Shown: positions 32,534 to 41,131, counted from the first letter of the stretch. The stretch: 41,939 nucleotides of DNA from Dorea sp. (GCA_022769185.1 JALEKG010000117.1:1-41939), one strand, 5' to 3'. Program-made: numbers and translations. Notes: a model not told the origin generated them from the sequence alone.

Positions 32534-34454
32534 AGCGGGGCGTGCTTACTATCAGGACGCAGAAGAGATTATGAGTAATTACGAGTATGACCAGTTGTAT
32601 GAGGAACTGCAGGAACTGGAACAAGAACTTGGAATTACGCTCTCAAACAGTCCGACAGTCAATGTTGGATATGAAGTTGTCAGTGAGCTTCCGAAAGAGC
32701 GGCATGAGAGTCCGATGCTTTCGCTGGATAAAACAAAAGATGTAGAAGAACTGAAAAAATTTGTGGGAAATCAGAAAGCATTGATGTCATGGAAGATGGA
32801 TGGTCTTACGATCGTTCTGACTTACCGGGATGGAAAGCTCTATAAAGCGGTTACAAGGGGAAATGGAGAAGTTGGTGAGGTAATCACCAACAACGCAAGA
32901 GTGTTTAAAAATATTCCGCTTCAGATAGCATATCAGGGAGAATTGATCCTGCGTGGTGAGGCTGTGATTGGATACCGGGATTTTGAAAAAATCAATGAAG
33001 AAATAGAAGATGTGGATGCCAGATACAAGAACCCACGGAATCTGTGCAGTGGATCCGTCCGACAGCTTAATAATGAGATTACAGCCAAAAGGAATGTAAA
33101 ATTTTATGCTTTTACGCTGGTTCAGGCAGACGATGTAGATTTTCACAATTCCAGAGCCTGCCAGATGAACTGGCTTCGGGAACAGGGATTTGAAGTGGTA
33201 GAGTTTCATGAAGTGACGAAAGATACGGTAGAAGAGGAAGTTATTAAATTTTCAATAAAAATTGAGAAAAACGATTTTCCATCCGACGGACTTGTGTTAG
33301 TATATGATGATATAGCGTACGGCCGGTCACTCGGACGGACATCCAAATTCCCGAGAGATTCCTATGCCTTTAAATGGGCAGATGAAACTCGTGAGACCAA
33401 ACTTCTTGAGATTGAATGGAGCCCTTCAAGAACCGGCCTGATTAATCCGGTCGCTATATTTGAGCCGGTAGAGCTGGAAGGAACAACAGTTAGCCGCGCG
33501 AGCGTTCACAATATCAGCATTATGGAAGAGCTGGAACTTGGAACCGGGGATACGATAGAAGTCTATAAGGCTAATATGATCATCCCGCAGATTGCAAGGA
33601 ATCTTACCAGAAGTGGAGTGAAAGATATTCCAAAGAGATGTCCGGTCTGTCAGGGACCGACGGAAATCAGGCAGATCAGCAATGCAAAAGCGCTATATTG
33701 CATGAATCCCGAATGCCAGGCAAAGCATGTGAAGTCATTTGCATTATTTGTAAGCAGGGATGCACTGAATATCGAGGGATTGTCAGAGGCAACACTGGAA
33801 AAATTTATTTCCAAAGGATATATCAGGACATATGCAGATATTTTTTATTTGGAACGATATAAAGATGAGATTCAGGCGATGGAAGGTTTTGGTGAGAAAT
33901 CGTTCCGTAATTTGTTAGAAAGTATTGAGAAGGCAAGAATAACGACGTTACCAAGAGTTATCTACGCGTTGGGAATCGCGAATATCGGACTTGCGAATGC
34001 AAAGGTAATATGTAAAGAATTTCAGTATAATATTGAGGATATGTTGCGTGCAACGGAAGAAGAGTTGAGTGAAATTCCGGGAATCGGTGGAGTGATTGCC
34101 AAGGCGTTTGTCAGCTACTTTGCGGATGAAGTTCATGTTGAAAGATTCCGGGAGCTTCTTTCGGAGCTGGTGATTCCGAAAGAAGAGGGAGAGAAAAAGA
34201 AACAGATATTTGCGGGTGTGAATTTTGTGATCACAGGAAGTGTGGAATATTTCGCCAATCGCGGCGAGGTGAAGGAACTGATCGAGAGTCTTGGTGGTAA
34301 AGTCACTGGTTCCGTTACATCTAAGACCAACTATCTGATTAATAATGATGTGACATCTACATCTTCTAAGAATAAAAAGGCAAATGAGCTTGGAATACCG
34401 ATTATATCGGAGAAGACATTCCTTACGATGATAGAACAAGGAGAAAAGCAGTAA
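32481..34454 (+). CDS. ligA: NAD-dependent DNA ligase, divergent
   Basis: A 657-residue NAD+-dependent ligase. The adenylation Lys is Lys105 in SWKMDGLTIVL, matching KxDG. Next comes TRGNGEVGEVIT, where standard LigA has TRGDGxxGEDVT, so two acidic residues are changed. Then follow the OB fold, a four-Cys zinc finger (CPVCQGP and CMNPEC), helix-hairpin-helix repeats (EGFGEKSFRNLL, IPGIGGVIAKAF) and a C-terminal BRCT domain starting near residue 575. All domains are present and length is normal. The start overlaps the pseudouridine synthase gene by 53 bases; a Met eight codons later lacks a ribosome site. It may be the main ligase of the clade or a second copy. Confidence 0.9.
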   Translation: MNELKKARMQELVELLNKAGRAYYQDAEEIMSNYEYDQLYEELQELEQELGITLSNSPTVNVGYEVVSELPKERHESPMLSLDKTKDVEELKKFVGNQKALMSWKMDGLTIVLTYRDGKLYKAVTRGNGEVGEVITNNARVFKNIPLQIAYQGELILRGEAVIGYRDFEKINEEIEDVDARYKNPRNLCSGSVRQLNNEITAKRNVKFYAFTLVQADDVDFHNSRACQMNWLREQGFEVVEFHEVTKDTVEEEVIKFSIKIEKNDFPSDGLVLVYDDIAYGRSLGRTSKFPRDSYAFKWADETRETKLLEIEWSPSRTGLINPVAIFEPVELEGTTVSRASVHNISIMEELELGTGDTIEVYKANMIIPQIARNLTRSGVKDIPKRCPVCQGPTEIRQISNAKALYCMNPECQAKHVKSFALFVSRDALNIEGLSEATLEKFISKGYIRTYADIFYLERYKDEIQAMEGFGEKSFRNLLESIEKARITTLPRVIYALGIANIGLANAKVICKEFQYNIEDMLRATEEELSEIPGIGGVIAKAFVSYFADEVHVERFRELLSELVIPKEEGEKKKQIFAGVNFVITGSVEYFANRGEVKELIESLGGKVTGSVTSKTNYLINNDVTSTSSKNKKANELGIPIISEKTFLTMIEQGEKQ

Positions 34455-34475
34455 CTGAGAGAAAAGGAGAGAATC

Positions 34476-35906
34476 ATGTCGGAACAGGATAACAGAAATG
34501 ATCAGGAAATCGAAAAAGTAGAAAATGTGCAGGGTCATGTAGAAGATAAAAAGCATGATGATGATGACGAATATGAAAAAGTGTGTTTCATCTGCCGGCG
34601 TCCGGAAAGTGTTGCGGGTAAGATGATTGATCTGCCAAATCATATTTCTGTATGTAATGACTGTATGCAGAAGAGTTTTGATGCTATGACGAACGGACAG
34701 ATTGATTATAGTCAGCTAATGAATATACCAGGTGTCCAGATCTTCAATATGGCAGATATGGAGCAGAATGTGCCAAAGAAGCAGAAGATAAAAAAGAAAA
34801 AAGAGGGTGAAGAGAGAAAACCTCTCGTTGATATCAGACATCTTCCGGCACCGCATAAGATTAAGGCAAAACTGGATGAATATGTGGTTGGACAGGAATA
34901 TGCCAAGAAAGCAATGTCTGTAGCGGTATATAACCATTATAAGCGGGTGGCTACTGATACAATGGATGATATTGAGATTGAAAAATCCAATATGCTGATG
35001 ATCGGACCTACCGGTTCTGGTAAAACATATCTGGTAAAGACGCTTGCAAAACTTCTGGATGTCCCGCTGGCAATTACAGATGCCACATCTCTTACAGAAG
35101 CAGGATATATCGGAGATGATATCGAAAGCGTTGTATCAAAACTTCTTGCGGCAGCAGACAATGATGTGGAGAAGGCAGAGCAGGGAATCATCTTTATTGA
35201 TGAGATAGATAAGATCGCAAAGAAGAAAAATTCGAGCCAGAGAGATGTCAGTGGTGAATCTGTGCAGCAGGGAATGCTGAAGCTTTTGGAAGGAAGTGAT
35301 GTAGAAGTTCCTGTAGGCGCAAACAGCAAGAATGCGATGGTGCCACTCACGACAGTGAATACGAAGAATATCCTGTTTATTTGTGGCGGAGCATTCCCGG
35401 ATCTTGAGGGAATTATTAAAGAGCGTCTGACGAAGCAGTCTATGATTGGATTTGGTGCAGATCTGAAGGATAAATACGACCATGATAAGAATATCCTGGC
35501 AAAGGTGACAACGGAAGACCTGAGGACTTTTGGAATGATTCCGGAATTCCTGGGACGTCTGCCAATCGTATTTACACTGCAGGGAATGAATGAAGAGATG
35601 TTGATCAAGATTCTGAAGGAACCGAAGAATGCAATCTTGAAACAGTATCAGAAATTGCTTGCGCTTGATGAGGTGAAGTTAGAATTTGATGATGGTGCAC
35701 TGAAGGCAATTGCAAAGAAGGCAATGGAGAAAGATACTGGCGCGAGAGCACTTCGTGCAATTATCGAAGAATTTATGCTTGATATTATGTATGAGATCCC
35801 GAAGGATGACAGCATTGGTCAGGTTGTTATTACCAGAGAATACATAGAAGGAACCGGAGGACCGGTGATCATGCTGCGGGGACAGGAGGTTCCGAGAATC
35901 CAGTAA
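34476..35906 (+). CDS. clpX: ClpX-type AAA+ unfoldase, divergent
   Basis: A 476-residue ATPase that unfolds proteins for ClpP. It has a zinc-binding domain with Cys37/Cys40 and Cys60/Cys63, a basic linker, Walker A GPTGSGKT (177-184), Walker B IIFIDE (238-243) and the ClpP-docking IGF (324-326, SMIGFGADL). The pore loop is GYIG instead of the usual GYVG, and several positions differ from standard ClpX (GGAFPDLEGIIKERL). It is longer than usual because of an acidic N-terminus and a Lys-rich linker, EKKQKIKKKKEGEE-like in character. No clpP is nearby, so this could be a second ClpX. It follows ligA by 21 bases. Confidence 0.9.
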   Translation: MSEQDNRNDQEIEKVENVQGHVEDKKHDDDDEYEKVCFICRRPESVAGKMIDLPNHISVCNDCMQKSFDAMTNGQIDYSQLMNIPGVQIFNMADMEQNVPKKQKIKKKKEGEERKPLVDIRHLPAPHKIKAKLDEYVVGQEYAKKAMSVAVYNHYKRVATDTMDDIEIEKSNMLMIGPTGSGKTYLVKTLAKLLDVPLAITDATSLTEAGYIGDDIESVVSKLLAAADNDVEKAEQGIIFIDEIDKIAKKKNSSQRDVSGESVQQGMLKLLEGSDVEVPVGANSKNAMVPLTTVNTKNILFICGGAFPDLEGIIKERLTKQSMIGFGADLKDKYDHDKNILAKVTTEDLRTFGMIPEFLGRLPIVFTLQGMNEEMLIKILKEPKNAILKQYQKLLALDEVKLEFDDGALKAIAKKAMEKDTGARALRAIIEEFMLDIMYEIPKDDSIGQVVITREYIEGTGGPVIMLRGQEVPRIQ

Positions 35907-35977
35907 CTATGTATCAACAGCGAAAATGGATAAAAGTGATTGTGTGCATCTATAGAAAAGAGAATATATGAAATAAG

Positions 35978-36016
35978 ATTCCTCATATACTTTATCAAAA
36001 AAGGTATATGAGGAAT
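35978..36016 (+). promoter_or_regulatory. 13-bp hairpin hiding the ribosome site of the S8 protease gene
   Basis: ATTCCTCATATAC (35978-35990) is the exact complement of GTATATGAGGAAT (36004-36016), with a 13-base A/T-rich loop. The only good Shine-Dalgarno sequence, GAGGA (36010-36014), lies in the 3' arm and the preferred ATG (36023) begins six bases after it. In the RNA the ribosome site would be closed unless the hairpin melts or is displaced. There is no T-run, so it is not a terminator. Confidence 0.75.
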
Positions 36017-36022
36017 TGTTTT

Positions 36023-37726
36023 ATGGATGGACTTTCCTGTAATGAAAAAATTATGTCTCAGGAATTCTGGGATTTCATCATACCGTTATATAGGGATGAA
36101 GAATTAGAAGCAGTGCTTCCAGAGAGAATCTGTATCCAGGAGATGGATTTTGGTTATAAGTCAGTATATGTTGACAGTCAGATTCTGGAACCGCTTACGA
36201 TTGAAAGATATTGGTACAACTCTATTCCACAGTGTTATGTCCCACTGGATACAAATGCGCTTACTGCAGCCGGTATTACTCCGCTTCATAATTATCCGAC
36301 GTTTCAGCTTATGGGAGAAGGAATTATGATCGGATTTCTGGATACCGGAATTGATTACCGTAATTCTATCTTTCGAAATCTGGACGGAAGTACAAGGATT
36401 GCCGGAATCTGGGATCAAACGATCCAGGAGGGTGCACCTCCAAGGGAACTGGATTATGGGAGCGAATATACGGAAGGAATGATTAATGAAGCACTTCGAT
36501 CAGAACATCCAATGGAAATAGTCCCAAGTCTGGATGAAAATGGACATGGCACCTATGTTGCCAGTGTGGCGGCAGGGGGAGCAAGCGTGGAAAATCAATT
36601 TATCGGTGCGGCACCGGAAGCAACGATTGCAGTGGTCAAATTAAAACAGGCAAAGGATTATTTGAAAGAATTTTATGCGATTTCTGAGAATGCGTTGTGC
36701 TTTCAGGAAAATGATATTATGCTCGGATTGAAATATTTGAATATGATAGCATTAGAAAGAAGGATGCCACTGGTAATCTGTATAGCGCTTGGAACGAATT
36801 TCGGAGGGCATAATGGAACATCATTGTTATCTACGATTCTGGATCGATATTCCACGGTGTTAAATCGATGTGCAGTGATTGGAACTGGTAATGAAGCGGC
36901 CCTTAGACATCACTATTATCATATGTTTCGTGATATTCAGGATCGTGCGTCTGTGGAAATTCGTGTGGGAAAAGATGTGGAAGGTTTTGTGGCGGAACTC
37001 TGGAGCACCATTCCGAATGTGGTAACGGTCTCTGTGATGTCTCCGTCCGGAGAAAGGACAGGAAATATTCCACTTCGTCTTGGGTATCGTTTTCAGTATC
37101 TGTTTTCTTTTGAGAGAACAACTGTTACAGTGGAATATCGGCTGTTACAGGAGAATAATGATTCACAGCTCGTGTTCATGCATTTTAAAAATGCCGTTCC
37201 AGGAATCTGGAAAATTGAGGTCATGCCGGCATTTGGATCAGAAGGTGATTTCCATATCTGGCTGCCGATACAGGGGTTTCTGGAAGGGGAAATATATTTT
37301 CTGGAGTCAAATCCTGATCATACAATGACGGAGCCAGGAAGTAGCAGAATGGCTATGACAGTGGCGTATTATAACAGCATTGAGAATGGAGTTGATATTA
37401 ATTCGGGCAGGGGTTATACTAGAGATGGATTAATAAAACCAGATTTCGCAGCGCCAGGAGTAGATATCATGGGTGCCCGGACAGATGGACGATTCGCAGA
37501 AAGAACCGGTTCCAGTGGTGCAACTGCAATTGCCGCAGGAGGTGCGGCTTTAATGATGGAATGGATAGTCATTCAGCCGGGGACAAGGGGAGTCAGTGCC
37601 AGCCAGGTGAGAAATATGATCGTAATAGGCGCACAAGGGCGGCCACAGGCAGAATATCCAAATAATGAGTGGGGGTACGGAACGATGAATCTGTACCGTT
37701 CTCTGGATATACTCAGGCAGCTGTGA
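36023..37726 (+). CDS. S8 family subtilisin-like protease, Csp-like
   Basis: A 567-residue serine protease of the clostridial CspA/B/C type, which in spore formers process germination enzymes. The triad is present: Asp107 in GFLDTGID, His175 in NGHGTYVAS and Ser near 498 in RTGSSGATAIAAGG, where subtilisins have GTSMA. Between His and Ser there is a long insertion, as in Csp proteins with a jelly-roll domain. No signal peptide is seen, and the N-terminal 85 residues may be a prodomain. ATG at 36023 is preferred over 36008 because GAGGA precedes it by eight bases. Its ribosome site is inside a strong hairpin. It may act in germination or as a housekeeping protease. Confidence 0.88.
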   Translation: MDGLSCNEKIMSQEFWDFIIPLYRDEELEAVLPERICIQEMDFGYKSVYVDSQILEPLTIERYWYNSIPQCYVPLDTNALTAAGITPLHNYPTFQLMGEGIMIGFLDTGIDYRNSIFRNLDGSTRIAGIWDQTIQEGAPPRELDYGSEYTEGMINEALRSEHPMEIVPSLDENGHGTYVASVAAGGASVENQFIGAAPEATIAVVKLKQAKDYLKEFYAISENALCFQENDIMLGLKYLNMIALERRMPLVICIALGTNFGGHNGTSLLSTILDRYSTVLNRCAVIGTGNEAALRHHYYHMFRDIQDRASVEIRVGKDVEGFVAELWSTIPNVVTVSVMSPSGERTGNIPLRLGYRFQYLFSFERTTVTVEYRLLQENNDSQLVFMHFKNAVPGIWKIEVMPAFGSEGDFHIWLPIQGFLEGEIYFLESNPDHTMTEPGSSRMAMTVAYYNSIENGVDINSGRGYTRDGLIKPDFAAPGVDIMGARTDGRFAERTGSSGATAIAAGGAALMMEWIVIQPGTRGVSASQVRNMIVIGAQGRPQAEYPNNEWGYGTMNLYRSLDILRQL

Positions 37727-37752
37727 GAATGAAGAACAAGGAGAGGATAGAT

Positions 37753-38043
37753 ATGGCAGATTTTTTTGAAGGATTAGGAAAGAGATTATCTGATGCAGCA
37801 GCTGATATTGGGAAAAAGACGGGAGATACCCTGGAAATTCAGAAGATAAAAAGTGATATCCGGTCACTGAAACGTGCAAATGAAAGAGACTTGATCGATA
37901 TCGGACGTATGGTTTATGAAAAATTTCAGGATGGAGAAGTATCCGATATGGATTATGTGACTCTTTGTGAAGAGATAGAAAAAAGAGATGAAGAAATTGA
38001 AAAACAGGAAGAACTTATCGTTAAGATTCAGGGAGAAATGTAA
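37753..38043 (+). CDS. Small coiled-coil protein, unknown function
   Basis: A 96-residue soluble protein that I cannot name. It begins MADFFEGLGKRLSDAAADIG with an amphipathic helix, then has KSDIRSLKRANERDLIDIGR, and ends in a highly charged coiled coil (EEIEKRDEEIEKQEELIVKI). There are no catalytic motifs and one Cys only. The start is set by GGAGAGG nine bases upstream; longer forms overlap the protease gene. The next gene starts at the base after its stop codon, so the two are coupled and may act together at the membrane. Confidence 0.75.
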   Translation: MADFFEGLGKRLSDAAADIGKKTGDTLEIQKIKSDIRSLKRANERDLIDIGRMVYEKFQDGEVSDMDYVTLCEEIEKRDEEIEKQEELIVKIQGEM

Positions 38044-38511
38044 ATGCATCATATGGGGATGCTGAAAATGGCAGCAGTATTGTTCGGTACAGATATGGCT
38101 ATGAAGCAGTATGCGGAAGAAAACATAGAATCCGGACAGGAAAAAACGATTGGTGATACAAAAATTGTATTGAGAAAAGTATATAATAAAGGATTCATGC
38201 TGAATCTAATGGATAACAGACCAGAACTAGTGAGAAAGATTACCCTGGTGACAGGTCTGGGGCTTCTGGCAGAGGATGTGTGGATGTATTCTGAAAAAGG
38301 AAACAGTCTGGAAAAGGCAGGTATGGTACTTACAAGTGCGGGAGCTGCCAGTAATATCTTTGACAGGCTGGTACGGGGAAAGGTGATTGATTATATCGGT
38401 TTCCGTTCTAAGAAAGCATTTCTCGCAAAAATTACAGCGAATCTGGGCGATTTATATATAGCAGCAGGAATGATTCTGACAGCGGCGGGAAGGATTTCCC
38501 ACAGAAAATAA
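38044..38511 (+). CDS. LspA-like (signal peptidase II family) membrane protein, divergent
   Basis: A 155-residue protein resembling lipoprotein signal peptidase. Family positions are recognisable: TDMAMKQY for the DQxxK box, NKGFMLNLMD for NxGxxF, NIFDRLVRGKVIDYI with Asp107, and NLGDLYIAAG with Asp136 in place of FNxAD. Both catalytic Asp residues are kept, but hydrophobic segments are fewer and weaker than in true LspA, and the N-terminus (MHHMGMLKMAAVLFG) is short. It is possibly a degenerate or repurposed paralogue. ATG follows the stop of the coiled-coil gene directly; in-frame Met4 and Met6 are alternatives. A bidirectional terminator follows. Confidence 0.75.
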   Translation: MHHMGMLKMAAVLFGTDMAMKQYAEENIESGQEKTIGDTKIVLRKVYNKGFMLNLMDNRPELVRKITLVTGLGLLAEDVWMYSEKGNSLEKAGMVLTSAGAASNIFDRLVRGKVIDYIGFRSKKAFLAKITANLGDLYIAAGMILTAAGRISHRK

Positions 38512-38515
38512 AATG

Positions 38516-38574
38516 AAAAAGAGCTATTATAGAATGCAGAAGTAACACTCTGCTATATCTATAATAGCTCTTTT
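38516..38574. terminator. Bidirectional terminator between the LspA-like gene and the tRNA genes
   Basis: A 17-bp stem, AAAAGAGCTATTATAGA (38517-38533) with its complement at 38558-38574, enclosing a second stem GCAGA/TCTGC. A-run and T-run flank it, so it can stop both directions. Confidence 0.85.
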
Positions 38575-38576
38575 AC

Positions 38577-38608
38577 GTTGCCGTGCATGTGAGAAAAAGG
38601 TCCGGCGG
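38577..38608. repeat. Dispersed post-terminator element, copy C (diverged)
   Basis: GTTGCCGTGCATGTGAGAAA, then AAGGTCCGGCGGC, aligns with copies A and B with several base changes and one deletion; it again starts a few bases after a terminator T-run. It lies between the LspA-like gene and the converging tRNA genes. Confidence 0.45.
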
Positions 38609-38640
38609 CTTCTATGAGCTTTGTAAAAGGACAATAAAAA

Positions 38641-38711
38641 AGCGGGTGATGGGAATCGAACCCACGTATCCAGCTTGGAAGGCTGGTGTTCTACCATTGA
38701 ACTACACCCGC
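38641..38711 (-). tRNA. tRNA-Gly (anticodon UCC)
   Basis: Read on the minus strand the gene starts GCGGGTGTAGTTCAATGG and folds into a full cloverleaf: acceptor GCGGGTG/CACCCGC with discriminator T, anticodon loop CTTCCAA with TCC, and T-loop GGGTTCGATTCCC. CCA is not encoded; a T-run follows at once. It decodes GGA. Confidence 0.97.
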
Positions 38712-38719
38712 ATAAGTGA

Positions 38720-38794
38720 TCGGGGTGACAGGATTCGAACCTGCGACCTCCTGGTCCCAAACCAGGCGCTCTAGCCAAGCTGAGCCACACCCCG
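38720..38794 (-). tRNA. tRNA-Pro (anticodon UGG)
   Basis: Minus strand, starting CGGGGTGTGGCTCAGCTTGG; acceptor CGGGGTG/CACCCCG with discriminator A, anticodon loop TTTGGGA with TGG, and T-loop GGTTCGAATCC. CCA is not encoded. It lies eight bases upstream of the tRNA-Gly gene in the same transcript. Confidence 0.97.
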
Positions 38795-38832
38795 ATATTT
38801 TGTTTTTATTGTTTGTCCCGTGAACGAATTTT

Positions 38833-38861
38833 ATAATATCATCTTTTGAATAAAATATCAA
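38833..38861 (-). promoter_or_regulatory. Promoter of the tRNA-Pro/tRNA-Gly transcript
   Basis: On the minus strand TTGATA (complement of 38856-38861), an exact 17-base spacer and TATTAT (complement of 38833-38838), about 38 bases before the first tRNA. Confidence 0.75.
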
Positions 38862-38930
38862 CCCCTAATTTAAAAAAAATAAAAAATTGTTAAAATTATG
38901 CCAGAGAAGAAAACTTTAGAAAAGCTTAAG

Positions 38931-38959
38931 TTGTCTCTCTAAGTGTCTTGTTGTATAAT
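38931..38959 (+). promoter_or_regulatory. Promoter of the C39-like protease gene
   Basis: TTGTCT (38931-38936), a 17-base spacer and a perfect TATAAT (38954-38959), about 50 bases before the start codon. Confidence 0.7.
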
Positions 38960-39008
38960 AAACAACGTAAATTTTCCAATGAAAATGATTTTAAGAGGAT
39001 GAGTATAG

Positions 39009-39899
39009 ATGGAACCAATGAAGAAAAAGAGCTTTGCAAAACGCAGACGCAGACGACAGGTTCACAGACAATTAGTGATTTTAGGCATGATTGCTCTTGG
39101 AATTCTGATTGCGGCGATTGGTTATAAGTTTCTTAGAGAAAATCAGGAAAAGGAAGCAAAAGAAGCGGTCAGAATTGAGCAAGAAAAACAGGAAACGCTG
39201 AAAAAACAGGCGGCAAGCCAGAATAAGGAGAACCAGGAAACAGAAGAGCAGAGATTGGAGCGTGTTCGTACGCAGGCAAAAGAAAGGGGGTATCCGGCAG
39301 GGGTAATTGAACTGCTGGATAAGAATCCTGAAACAGTGGATTTTGTAGAAGATTATGAGGAAAAGAAAAACGAACCTTATGCAGAGACGATTGGCGATCA
39401 ACTAAAAGAAGGAGAGATACCTTTGCTGCTTCAGTGGGATGAAAGATGGGGATATGCACCTTACGGGACAAGTATTGTGGCAGTCAGTGGGTGTGGGCCG
39501 ACCTGCATGGCAATGGTGGCATCAGGACTGAATCAGGATCCTTCCATTACACCGGATAAAGTGGCTGCATATGGAACGGAACATGGATATGTGGATGAAG
39601 ATAATAATACGTACTGGGCGTTTATGAAAGAGGCAGGTAAAAATTGGAATCTATCCTGTTATGAGGGAAATCTGACAGAAGAACAGGTAAGTAGGGAGCT
39701 TGTGGCAGGACATCCGATCATCTGCAGTGTGGGGCCGGGTGATTTTACAAAGATCGGTCATTTTATTGTATTGACCGGATACGAAAACGGCAGTGTCACT
39801 GTAAATGATCCGTTTAGTCAGGAGAACAGTGATAAGTCCTGGAAATTCACTCAGATCCAGGATCAGATAAAAGCAATGTGGGTATATTCTAAGAAGTAA
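39009..39899 (+). CDS. Membrane-anchored C39-like cysteine peptidase
   Basis: A 296-residue protein with an Arg/Lys-rich N-terminus (KRRRRRQ), one membrane helix (about 21-41), a charged coiled-coil linker and a C-terminal papain-like domain of the C39-like family (Peptidase_C39_2). The probable triad is Cys162 in SGCGPTCMAM, His251 in GHFIVLTGY and Asp267 in VNDPFS. The catalytic domain should be extracellular. This family is distinct from bacteriocin-exporter C39 domains, as no ABC module is present. The ATG at 39009 follows AAGAGGA; Met4 is an alternative. The MalY-type gene follows after 11 bases and may be co-transcribed, though no functional link is clear. Confidence 0.88.
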   Translation: MEPMKKKSFAKRRRRRQVHRQLVILGMIALGILIAAIGYKFLRENQEKEAKEAVRIEQEKQETLKKQAASQNKENQETEEQRLERVRTQAKERGYPAGVIELLDKNPETVDFVEDYEEKKNEPYAETIGDQLKEGEIPLLLQWDERWGYAPYGTSIVAVSGCGPTCMAMVASGLNQDPSITPDKVAAYGTEHGYVDEDNNTYWAFMKEAGKNWNLSCYEGNLTEEQVSRELVAGHPIICSVGPGDFTKIGHFIVLTGYENGSVTVNDPFSQENSDKSWKFTQIQDQIKAMWVYSKK

Positions 39900-39910
39900 G
39901 AGGAACAGAT

Positions 39911-41131
39911 ATGATAATAAAATATGATTTTACAACTGTAATGGAACGTCATGGAATGGATTCCATCGCCGTTGACGGACTTGGGAAAAATCCTGGATTT
40001 ACTCCAGATCCACCGAAAGAAGGATTTGATATAATTCCAATGTGGGTTGCAGATATGAATTTTAAGACAGTTCCGACGATTCAGAAGGCAATTATAGAGA
40101 GAACGGAACATCCGGCATTCGGATATTTCAGTCCAACAGAAGAATATTATGATTCCATTATCCGATGGCATAAGATCAGGAATAATGTATTGGGCTTACT
40201 GCCGGAATATATTGGGTATGAGAATGGGGTGCTGGGATGTGTGATCTCAACGCTTACTGCGTTTGCAGCTCCTGGAGATGCAGTACTTCTCCATAGTCCT
40301 ACTTATGTAGGTTTTACGAATTGTATAACGGACAATGGTTATAAGATTGTTCATAGCCCGCTGAAGAAAGATGAAAAAGGAATCTGGCGCATGGATTATG
40401 AAGATATGGATGCAAAATTAAGAGCAAATCACATTCATGTTGCGATATTCTGCAGTCCACATAATCCTTGTGGCCGCGTATGGGAACGCTGGGAGATTGA
40501 GAAGGCGATGGAGGTATATCAGAATAATGATTGCGTGGTAATCTCAGATGAGATATGGTCCGATCTGATTTTGAAAGGTCATCAGCATATTCCGACGCAG
40601 TCGATCAGTCCGGATGCACGCAATCGGACAGTTGCAATCTATGCGCCAAGTAAGACATTTAATCTGGCAGGACTGGTTGGAAGTTATCATATTATCTTTA
40701 ATCAGTGCCTGAGAGACCGTGTTCGTGCAAAAAGCAGTAAATCCCATTACAATTCGATGAATGTCCTGTCAATGCATGCTCTGATTGGTGCTTATCAGAT
40801 GGAAGGCTATGAATGGGTGAATGAATTATGTCAGGTTTTATCTGGAAATGTAGATTTTGCCTGCAGGCATATATGGGATAATTACAGGGGAATTAAAGTC
40901 AGCAAACCGCAGGGAACCTACATGTTGTTTCTTGACTGTGAAGAATGGTGTCAGGAACATGGAAAGTCTATGGATGAACTATTGAAGGCCGGATGGGATG
41001 TTGGTGTGGCATGGCAGGATGGAAGAATGTTCCAGGCGCCTTATGGCATCCGTATGAATCTGGCTCTGCCAATCAGCAGAGTGAAAGAAGCGTTTGACAG
41101 ATTAGATAAATATGTATTTCATGTATCATGA
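39911..41131 (+). CDS. MalY/PatB-type PLP-dependent C-S lyase / aminotransferase
   Basis: A 406-residue fold-type I PLP enzyme of the MalY/PatB group, which cleave cystathionine or cysteine S-conjugates. It shows IPMWVADMNFKTVPTIQKAI near residue 42, the PLP-binding HNPCGRVW, DEIWSDL and the Schiff-base Lys in APSKTFNLAGL near 239, followed by substrate-site Arg in YGIRMNLALP. Length is typical. The ATG follows AGAGGAACAG. It lies between a C39-like gene and a converging AraC gene. Beta-cystathionase activity is most likely, but other sulfur amino-acid lyase roles are possible. Confidence 0.92.
   Translation: MIIKYDFTTVMERHGMDSIAVDGLGKNPGFTPDPPKEGFDIIPMWVADMNFKTVPTIQKAIIERTEHPAFGYFSPTEEYYDSIIRWHKIRNNVLGLLPEYIGYENGVLGCVISTLTAFAAPGDAVLLHSPTYVGFTNCITDNGYKIVHSPLKKDEKGIWRMDYEDMDAKLRANHIHVAIFCSPHNPCGRVWERWEIEKAMEVYQNNDCVVISDEIWSDLILKGHQHIPTQSISPDARNRTVAIYAPSKTFNLAGLVGSYHIIFNQCLRDRVRAKSSKSHYNSMNVLSMHALIGAYQMEGYEWVNELCQVLSGNVDFACRHIWDNYRGIKVSKPQGTYMLFLDCEEWCQEHGKSMDELLKAGWDVGVAWQDGRMFQAPYGIRMNLALPISRVKEAFDRLDKYVFHVS

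Noticed and set aside
34937-35608. 223-codon open frame on the minus strand inside clpX
   Set aside because: Antisense to well-conserved ClpX motifs; Ser/Ile-rich and without ribosome site.
38527-38790. Open frames across the tRNA genes on both strands
   Set aside because: The region is fully explained by tRNA-Gly and tRNA-Pro; the apparent peptides are translations of tRNA sequence.
39009-39899. Bacteriocin-processing C39 exporter
   Set aside because: Only a membrane anchor and a papain-like domain are present; there is no ABC transporter module or double-glycine peptide gene nearby.
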